Positions 55,587 to 64,000 of a DNA stretch of 64,000 nt are shown here, piece after piece. How positions within the stretch are numbered: position 1 is the first letter of the stretch; every line of letters begins with the position of its first letter. A program made the position numbers and the translations under genes. This stretch comes from Symbiotaphrina buchneri (taxonomy: Eukaryota; Ascomycota; Symbiotaphrinales; Symbiotaphrinaceae): NCBI GenBank assembly GCA_001599915.1, contig BCIG01000001.1:496001-560000 (forward strand), given 5' to 3'. The notes under the pieces are model-generated. The model saw only the letters and a program-made list of their open reading frames with translations, was not told the DNA's origin and made no database searches.

Positions 55587-58242
55587 ATGCCTCCCCTACG
55601 GGTGGTCCACGACTCGGACGAAACAGATTCGGGTTCGGAGGTCGGGAGTCCTTTTGAGGATATTCTTGACTCGGAGGAGGTCGGTGGACTGCATACCACG
55701 ACGCCTGCCAATCGCACTGAACAGGACGGGCAAGGCGGGCATGCTGACGTCCATGACGGTTCTCCGGCGTCAAATGGGCGGACAAGTTTAGGGACGACCA
55801 GCACGGGATCGACTGGTAAGTCTTGTCATGCGGCCTGAGAGCCAGACACTGAAAGCAGGAGGACCTGTGTCTAATAGGTCGTCTGCAGAGCGACTGAACC
55901 GACAAATCAAAGATGCCCATTCAGCACTCATGGCACCCACCCCGACGACGCAAGCGACGGTCATGACTACGCAATTAACACCGAGTCGGATCGTTCAATG
56001 CGATCGGGAGCTGAGGAGTAGTGAGAGACGCAGGAGTAGAGCGTCGGACGGCCTGCAATCTTTCGAGATGGGACGAGAACACCTAGGCTTTTCGGGGAGC
56101 ACAATCATGAACACAATGTCCAGTATGGTGGATGCCGAAGACATTCGTCCTGAGCGAAATGATCGAAAGAGGAGGAGGAGAGATGTGTGGGAGTTTCCGC
56201 AGAGCAGTCCGCCGTATGAGGCAGCACGACCCCGGAGGAACACGGGACCTACTACATCCGATATCACGCACAGCTCAGTTGAAGGACTTACTTTGCCGGT
56301 GGCTTCCAAGCCTACGAAACGATCCAAAACCTCAAGTGGTGCAACTAGTGTGGTGTCACAAGATCTGGACGCTGCAGATGCCAAGAAGGCGTCTAGACGG
56401 TCCAAAACTGCCACACCAGCTGTGGATGATTTGCTGCAAGCTGACGCCATGTCTCTGTTTGGAGCTGATGCACTTGACCCGATGAGGCTGGTCCCTGACA
56501 GTTCACTTCTGGTTGATCTGAGAGGTTCTAACCTCTTCAGCGAAAGCCAGAGAGAGCAGTATGAACAGGTCAGCGTTGGACCTACACCGGAGGAGCAGTC
56601 CATGCCATTGGCGAGCAACAAAATTCTGAGCACGCTTGATGACACTACGAGTTTATTGCTGCAGGGCAGCAGTGCCCCAACGAGAGATATAACACCGGTC
56701 GTCCAGCCTAGTTCCAAGGAAAACAAAACTTCTGAACACAACTTCACATCCTTTGAAACGACTATGGCTAGCAGTCCTCCTATTCCTGAGACCGACACCT
56801 TGCCGGAATCTGCGAAAGAAACTCTCACTGGCAGTCCCCCAGTTATTGCTTCCGGGGAAGAGTCTATAGCACCGCCTAATCCATCTCAGAAGTCGGAAGA
56901 TCAGCACGTGTTCAAGTTGCCAGTCTCCCCAGCCAAAGCACGCAGTCCAGTCACATATAGCAAGCGGAAGAAGGCCAAACGAGCTAAGACCATGGTCCAG
57001 CGTCCAACATTCACCCTCGACGAGGACTCTGAAGATGAACTGGTAGCGCCGTCGACCATCCTGGCTGAGATGCGCGCTTCCGTCAAGCCAGAGAAGAAAC
57101 CATCTAAAATCCGCGGCAAGAAGGAACAGGCTGAGGAGGTGGTCAGCAAGGACGAGCTAGGGTCAGAGGAGATTGATGCAGCCCCCCAGGAGCACTATGT
57201 ACCGAGGCCGACCAGTAGACGCAGCCGGAAGATTTCAGATGACATCTTTGAGACAATTGATTTCTCGAAGAGGCCGGAGGCGAATGCTAAAGCCAAGAGA
57301 AGAAAGAGTAAGGGGCATGAGACGAAAGTCCCAGAAGGTGGCATGCAACATGAAGTGGTCAATGGTGACACTGCAGAGAAGTCAGATACAACAAAGTCAG
57401 GTACAGCACGGACACCATCACACATAGCAGAACCGGCCGAAGAGTTGGCCCATGTCGAAGAGCAAGATGACGTTCCAGCAATGATGGAGTCAATACTGAA
57501 GCCGGCGGAGAAGGAGGCCTCCAACGAGAAAGAGAAACAGAAAGAAGACGACCCACAGCGCAGACGGCATGAGGGGACTCAGATTCTTCAGAACGATGGA
57601 TCTGCACATGTTTCGAAGGAAGGACCCAAGGACTCAGCGGCGACAGAAGAGCCATCCCGAAAACGGGGCCGCCCACGTAAGAAATCCAACCAAGCGCCTG
57701 TCGTCGAAGAGCCATCGGCGGACGAGCTGTCCACAGAAACAAATGTGCAAGAAAGTATCGTTGACGAAGGGTCGGACGACGAGCCTGTCGAGGCCGCTCC
57801 GCGACGGAAGCGCGGACGCCCCGCAAAGACAGCGGAGAAAGCCTCAGCAGGCGCCTCCCATACATCTCTCTCAAAGGAGCATGACGCGGACATCGCCAAC
57901 GCTGGCTCAGGACAGACGTCCTCATCTTCCAAAGACGCAGTTTCCGCCAAAGCCAGAGCCGCCAGCATCCTCAAAGAAACCACAGCAAACCACCAACAAC
58001 AGCAGCACTCTTCCGCTACCGACGTCGAGACGTCAACACCCACGCGCTCGAGACCCGAACTCCTGCCGGCGCCGAATCTGACTCCTCCGTCACCAAAGCA
58101 GCAAGGTGGCGGCGCTGGTGCCGCAGGGGCCAAGGCCGGTGGTCTGCATAGTCCCATTAGTGCGGGCAAGGTGCCGTATAGGGTGGGTTTGAGCAAGAGG
58201 GCGAGGATTGCGCCGTTGTTGCAGTGTGTGAAGAAGGGTTAG
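55587..58242 (+). CDS. AT-hook nuclear protein, unknown role
   Basis: Two exons (55587-55815, 55889-58242) join in phase to 860 aa. It starts MPPLRVVHDSDETDSGSE and is disordered along most of its length. Early on, QIKDAHSALMAPTPTT and MIERGGGE-free blocks such as DRKRRRRDVWEFPQSSPP look conserved. Two AT-hook motifs (KRGRPRKK at about 667 and KRGRPAK at about 716) predict binding to the minor groove of AT-rich DNA, which is abundant in RIP-affected genomes. The end GKVPYRVGLSKRARIAPLL is a short motif I associate with a conserved group of filamentous-fungal nuclear proteins of unknown function. Many SP and TP sites suggest phospho-regulation, but that is inference. Confidence 0.75.
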
Positions 58243-58819
58243 GTCGGTCGGACGACCACCGGGGAGGGTCCATGTGTACTGAAAGGTGCTTTTGCTACGC
58301 TGTGCTATGCTGTAACTCAGCAAGCAGGATGCTGGAAGCTGCTTGGTTCAGAGAAGAGAAGGGAAAGGAAATCACAGGGCATACTATTGCATATATGGGG
58401 CCAACGAAAGGGTGTATGAGGTTCTACGGCTTTCTGCTTACTCGCTGGGGCGTACTGGGGAGAAGAATAGGGATTATGATACCCCCTGGCTTTGTTTATT
58501 TGCATGAAGCATAGCAAAAACAGAATAGCAAAAGCAAGTCTCAAGTTCATTGGAAGTCATTCAATTCGCTAGCTGCATGCTAGAAGTACACATTAATCGT
58601 GTGTTGCGCATTAGCTGCGCAGCCAAGTTTGGCATCCCAACAGGACGTCCAGTAGCGCGCATACAACCAAGCGCCACAATGATGAGCCTTCATCGTCATC
58701 GTCTAATAATCCAATTCACGCCATAGTCAAAAGCCCCGAGACCCCTTTTCCCCCTTTACAAGCAGTGGTACAACAGAAATAAGGCTGGATGCAGCTCGAG
58801 AGCGACATGCTCGATCGGT
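58243..58819. other. Convergent 3' flanks
   Basis: 577 bp between the AT-hook gene and the convergent SIN scaffold gene. Nothing else is seen. Confidence 0.5.
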
Positions 58820-61800
58820 CTAGCACCCTGTATTTCTTCTCAAAACACCCAACGCCACCAATCTCTCCCATACCCAATCCCTCGCCAGGGCCTGCTCGCG
58901 ACCGAACACTAGCCCATCAAGCACACGTACGCTCTCGCACGCCGTGGCCAAAAGAATTTCATATACGCGGCGCCGCAACGTCGACTCCTCGTCCAACCTT
59001 GAGCGGTATGCTGCGTCATGCTCCGCCGCTGCCATGGCGAGAGCGAAGGGGTCGTTATTTTCTTCGTTCTCATGCGGGGAAATAGAGGACTCTGTATCGC
59101 TGTGTCCTGCCTCGGACGGGGTGGATGTAACAATTACTGTGCCGTTTGGAGACACGTCGCGGTGGGCGACAACAGCCTGGGATTTCCGCTGCGCATACTG
59201 TCGTGCTCCAGGAGAATGGAGAGAGGGATAGTATCCCAGTGTAAGTGGATTATTCCTCAGATCGACCTGCTTGAGCCCCTTGCCGAGGGCCTGAAGCACC
59301 TTGGCCGTGAGCCTAAGACGGGAAATGCGGATGCCTGCGAGGTGAAGGGAGCGCAAGTGCATAATCTGCGCCAGTGGCTTAAGGTCCTTAAGTGCATTCG
59401 CGTCGAGGTTGAGATAACGTAGATTCGGCATGCGGGTTCCGAAGTCCACAGGGAGTGATGAAAGCCCGCAGGAGGCCATTTCCAGGTGCTCCAGGTTGTA
59501 GAAGTCGCGTTTCAGCTCAAGGGCCGGAATGTAGTTGTTAGACAGGTATAGAGTTCGCACATTGCAGAGGGAGCTTATGGACAATGGAGCACGCTTCTCG
59601 CCCGGCGGAGGGGTTTGCGCCCGCATCGAGACTGTATGCAGAGATTTGAGGGCTCTGGCACCGCGAAGGCATTTTAGATGATTGCCATCAAGGTTAAGAT
59701 TCTCCAGCTTGTTGAGAGAAGAGACGTCGAGCTTCTTGAGCTTGTTTTGGGCGAGATTGAGCACTTCAATCTTGCGGCCCAAGTTTCCTGATGTCAAGGA
59801 GAACTCTTTAAGCTGGTTGTTTTCTGGATATTGTCAGTACGCTCTCAAGTAAAGCAACTCGAAAGAACTCACCAAGATTCAGATGGGTTAACTCCGGCAA
59901 CCGCTCAAGACAACGAACACTGGTTACCTGATTGGCGCCAACGTCAAGTTCGGTCAATCGTCTCCTATGCAACGATTAGCAACCTCGCAACCCCTCGCAA
60001 CGACAAACTCACAGATCGGCGCCCTCAAAATCCAAGGCATCAATAAGGTTGCCTCTGGCCTTCAACTTGATCAACCCATCCAATTCGAAAACGCCTTTAA
60101 GGCTCTTGATATTGTTATGATCAACTACCAATTCTCTCAAATGAACCAAGCTCTGGAATCCATCCAGTGTGGTGAGCTGATTGCCCGAAAGATCCACATA
60201 CTGCAGGTTTCTGAGACGTCCCCAGGCTGCCAGATCCGAAAGGGAATTCCGTTGAATGTTCAGATGGCGCAACCCCTCAGGTATACCGCTCAGCTGTCCT
60301 AGCTGGTTGTACGAGACATCCAAGTCCTCGATTCGGGGACAGAAGTCGTCAAGCTTGTGCATTGTCATGAGGTCTTTGCCGCTCAAGTCGAGCTTCTTGA
60401 TGTGACTCCAATGCGGTTCGAAGGGTTCCACTTCTGTCAGCTTCTCGACCAGCTTTTGCGTCGCGAGTGAGAATCCGTAATCGGCTTCTCCATTGTTTTC
60501 ATGGTAATCACTCTTGGCCATGTAGCTGACGTCCTGATGGTAGCTGTCATCGATTTGATTGACGCTAAACTCAGGCAAGGGTGTCAGACGGAGGCTGATA
60601 TAAGTCTTGCGCGAACTGCTCGTCGGTAGGAAGGACGTTGTTTGTTGCACACTCCTATTCGGAACAGGCGTAGACACAGCAAAAGCCGCGCCGTCTTGAT
60701 CATCATCGATGATTTCAACAATCGACTCTTCATTCTGCTCATCGATGCGCGAGACAGGGCGCGCCGTAAAGGCGATGCCTCCAACCGAGATATGGCGTGA
60801 ACCTGCTCTGTAGGCAGACCTAGTGCCAATCCCTATAGACGACTTTCGTGGATCGTTTTGTTGAAGCCCCGACACATCGTCGAAGGTGATCGGATATCTG
60901 ATGACAGAATCATCCAGTTCACGCTCAGCACCGGCAGGAATATCGATTTGACTTGGTTCAGGGCTGAAATCCTTCTGCTGCTGGACAGCAGTCACCAGTG
61001 GCGAAGAGAAAGTGATCGTCGATGGACGGCGGATCTGTTCGGCATTGGTAGCAGATACAGGAGATTGTGGATGTTCAACGTTCGGATCCTGTGCTGCCAC
61101 ACTGATCTGCCCATCGGTCTGCGGTTCTTGTTGTGGTTGCCCAGCTTCCACAGATGTTTGCTGAGTCGTAGCCGACTTTGGAGGAGGTGCCTTCGTAAGA
61201 GCATCGCCCCACGAAGTTGCACGAGTCTCGGGCTCCGGTCTCGATTGACTCGATGCCCATCGGCTATACTTCGACTGCGCAGAGCTTTGATTCACGGTAT
61301 TATCCTCTGCTTCTTCATGAACGTCAACTCTCGCGTCCGCCTGCACCGGTTTCATCTCTCCCCAGCCCTGCTCAACCACATTGAAGTGATTCTCACTGAT
61401 ATCGCGAGCAGACTCTCCAGAGGCATGAGCGGAGCGTTGATTGGCGACCAGCTTGACCTTTCGAAGCTCGTCCCTCTCATCAACACTCAAGTCAGGTATT
61501 TCCGCAAAGGGGTCTTCCTCGCTCTCTTCAGGCTTCTCGGGACTTCCTTTGATACTGGTCTGCTTCACCCACCTTTGATGCTTTTTATCAAAGGTCATGC
61601 CTGCGATCTCGCCGCCAATGAGATGCGAAACCTTCTCGGGAGCAATGATAACCGGTTCTGAGCCCCTGGAGCGTGTGGAAGATCCTGTAAGGACTCTGGT
61701 CGGCGAAGACCGATCGGAGGCCTGTGTGTGAATGGCAATGGTAGGAATGTTTGATCCTTCCGCCACAGAAGACGTAGAATGCTTCCGCTTAAGATTCGAA

Positions 61801-64000
61801 TTGTCAATGATCCGAACGTCTTCACGCTGGCCGAGAAATTTTGGCGAATTGAATTGCCCATCTGCTTCCGCAAGCTGAATGCTGCGGGAACGCAAAGAGA
61901 AGATGTCCTCATCAGTCTCTTGATATTTCTTGAGATGTGCATCCACTCGCTGACCTAGGAACTTAGGCGTGTTGTGGCCAATAATCAACCCTCCATCTCC
62001 ACGGACTGACTGACCGCTACGAGAGCGCAAAGAGATCGCGTCATCATCGGTTTCCTGATACTTCCTCAGATGATCGAGGATGCGAGGGTCAGTTGATGGC
62101 GGTGCCGGACCTCGGGACCATCCAATGTGACGACCTTCCCTGCTCGGTGGCCTTTCAAAAGGTTCGATAGAGGACATATCCTCTTCAAGAGCATGCGGAT
62201 CTGCATCTTGCCCTTCATTCACTTGGTCCGCTACCATCGATTGGCGCAGGCTGCTCTGTGCTGTCCTCGGGGTCTGTGATGGCGGCCCGCTATTCCGGAT
62301 GTATTCCATGATCTTCATAGCTTCATCAAGGAAGTCTTGAGTTGTCATCGAGCGTTTCCGGGTCTCTGCCGGCGGGTTCTGACCGAACCCCATAGCAACG
62401 AGGTCTTCTCGAAGTGCCAGGATCGGTTCTTCGCGAGACTCCGGACGAGCCTGGTTGCTCCAGCTTTGAAGGAGTTTTTCTCCACTGGCGCTCCTCAATG
62501 GTTTCAATGAGCCAGCATTGGCAGAATTTTGCGGCACATTTGCCTGTCGCCACTGATTTGGAGTGGGTGTTCTTGGACGAAGGATCTGTCGCGCAGCAAG
62601 GACCCTAGGATTGACCGCGGGTTCGATGTTGTCATATCGAGCATCTTTGCGTTTTCCAATGACTGATTGGATTGCTTGGTGCGTCGAATGGACAGATTTC
62701 TGCATCTCCTGAGTCTCTGCAACCACTTTCATCTCAGACTGCCCTACGGTTCGTCGCCGCTTGGGGGTCGGATCCTTCAATGGTGAATTGGGAATGCGTT
62801 TGCCTTTGGTATCCGTCAAGTCCTGCCTTTGGATCTCTTCATTGTCCTTCAAATGGACTGACTGAGAGGCGCTGTGCCTGCGAGAACCCGCACGAGACGA
62901 TACAGACTTCCCAGAATTGGGTCGCCTCTTGTGTCCTCGGTCGATGACTATACTGGACTCAATCTCTGGCGAAGCCTCGAGTTGGAATTTGAAAGAATGT
63001 TCAGCCTCCGTGTCCAAAAATGACACAGGAGGTTTATTCTCTCCATCTTCATCATATACGTTGGAAGGCGTCGAAACCCGTGGAGATTGCACCTGAAAAT
63101 TGTAATCATCCAGCTGACCGACACCGAAGCTGCCGTGTCTCGAAAATTCCGGTAACGTCGTTGTCCGAACAACCTCGTGGGTTTCAACCACTCTCTCCTC
63201 GGAGATGTACTCCTCGGTGGTTCGATTAACCTGTTTCTGCTCGAGAACGTACTCTTTGCTCGAATCCTTTCCAGCAACGATCGTATCCTCGAATTGGGTC
63301 ATACGTCGCACCAACTTTTGGTTGGTAAAAGTATCGTATTCGCCGAACAGCTTCAGAGGACTTCCAGAAGCCCTCGATTCGTGTTGACTTCCGCTTCTAC
63401 GGCTCGGACTGCCTTCTGGCGTCTCAGGAGCTTGAGGCGGTGTAGGAGCCGCTGGTGGAGCTTCTTTCTTGCTTCTGATGGTGCGTGGTAAGGTGGAGAT
63501 GGTGAGTCCATCGGGGGTCTGAACATTCATGGATTCATCGGGACGGAATGAAGACTCCTCTCCACTGAGATTCTTTCGTAAAAAGGAACTCTCATCCGAG
63601 TATCCTCCTCTTTTGGTGTTAATGTAACCTCCAGTAGAGATGAAAGCATTCGTGTCCATAGACTGATCCGCTTTTGTTGGCTCGGGCGTCTTTTGCTCGG
63701 CCTTATAATATGATGGAAGAGCACTTGAATCGAAGTTGTCTCCCTGGTTGTTGTCACTGTCGAAAGCGCGTAACTCTTCTGAGGTCACGGGTTGCTCTTC
63801 TTGTGATTGTTGTTCAGCACGAAGACGCATCTGAGAAGCTTCCCTTGCACCGAAGTCAATTTTGCCGTCGTGGGTGTTATACCTCGAGATCAAAATGGGG
63901 CTGATCCCTTCGTTGCTGTCTTGCATGCTGGAACGGCTTCCGTCGTGTGCGTCGACAATATCACTTGCAGATTCACGTCTGCTCTTTCCGCTCGAGGTAT
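58820..64000 (-). CDS. SIN scaffold, Cdc11/Nud1-type leucine-rich repeat protein (5' end outside window)
   Basis: Three exons lie in the window: 64000-60013 (open to the edge, so the start is beyond it), 59964-59873 and 59823-58820. They join in phase to more than 1,690 residues. The N-terminal 1,100 residues are charged and disordered, with a conserved-looking block near the middle (KVSHLIGGEIAGMTFDKKHQ, RWVKQTSIKGSPEKP). The rest are leucine-rich repeats (HIKKLDLSGKDLMTMHKL, RIEDLDVSYNQLGQLSGI, LRNLQYVDLSGNQLTTLDG, MPNLRYLNLDANALKDL), then a C-terminal helical cap. This layout is that of Cdc11/SepM/Nud1, which anchors the septation initiation network at the spindle pole body. Both introns fall inside the repeats. 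It is functionally related to RHO4 in septation. Confidence 0.85.

Noticed and set aside
57359-58196. Minus-strand frames of 188 and 202 codons over the AT-hook gene
   Set aside because: They are shadows of the 860-aa plus-strand protein, which has AT-hooks and a conserved C-terminal motif.
60858-61661. Plus-strand 267-codon frame within the SIN scaffold gene
   Set aside because: It is antisense to the disordered region of a continuous frame of more than 1,300 codons.

Overview
The window is fungal nuclear DNA. Most protein genes are split by short introns with GTAAGT-like donors, CTAAC-like branch sites and CAG/TAG acceptors. Recognisable genes (DASH subunit Dad1, Rho4, Eme1, Vps11/Pep5, a Cdc11/Nud1-type SIN scaffold) point to a filamentous ascomycete (Pezizomycotina). 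A 4.5 kb block of extreme AT content looks like repeat-induced point mutation (RIP), which fits that group. I cannot name a genus.

Layout. (1) About 1-15.5 kb is gene-poor and repeat-rich: a RIP-degraded DNA transposon with 35-bp terminal inverted repeats (2580-7057), a probable relic of a CorA-like membrane protein gene (about 7.6-9.2 kb), several tandem repeats, and a 44-bp satellite interrupted by a 692-bp assembly gap. (2) About 15.5-37.7 kb is an unusual gene cluster: two paralogous Cys-rich proteins, an unknown multi-exon gene, a 320-aa unknown, a divergent Spo11/topoisomerase VI-A-like protein with its Toprim acidic residues, an acidic-then-basic protein, an AAA+ ATPase, a chromo-shadow-like protein, a 222-aa unknown, an F-box-like protein and a small coiled-coil protein. 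(3) About 37.9-64 kb is ordinary conserved gene space: intron-containing tRNA-Leu(UAG), sphingoid base phosphate phosphatase, Rho4, DAD1, an Ssp120-like EF-hand protein, TYW2/Trm12, EME1, a nuclear disordered protein, VPS11, an AT-hook protein and the SIN scaffold, which runs off the right edge.

The most striking feature is in region 2. Eight genes each carry a tandem array from one of two short-repeat families. Family A has the core CGGTCCAAGCACCTA. Family B has an 18-bp unit that reads Ser-Asn-Ala-Tyr-Ser-Gly when translated. No gene carries both families. Every array lies in the same orientation relative to its gene's transcription, either just after the stop codon or in frame inside the protein. 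With a Spo11-like enzyme, an AAA+ ATPase, a chromo-shadow-like protein and Cys-rich proteins side by side, this looks like a co-evolving genetic module (mobile, selfish or chromatin/DNA-break related) that I do not recognise. That interpretation is inference; the arrays, their orientation and the gene models are read directly from the sequence.
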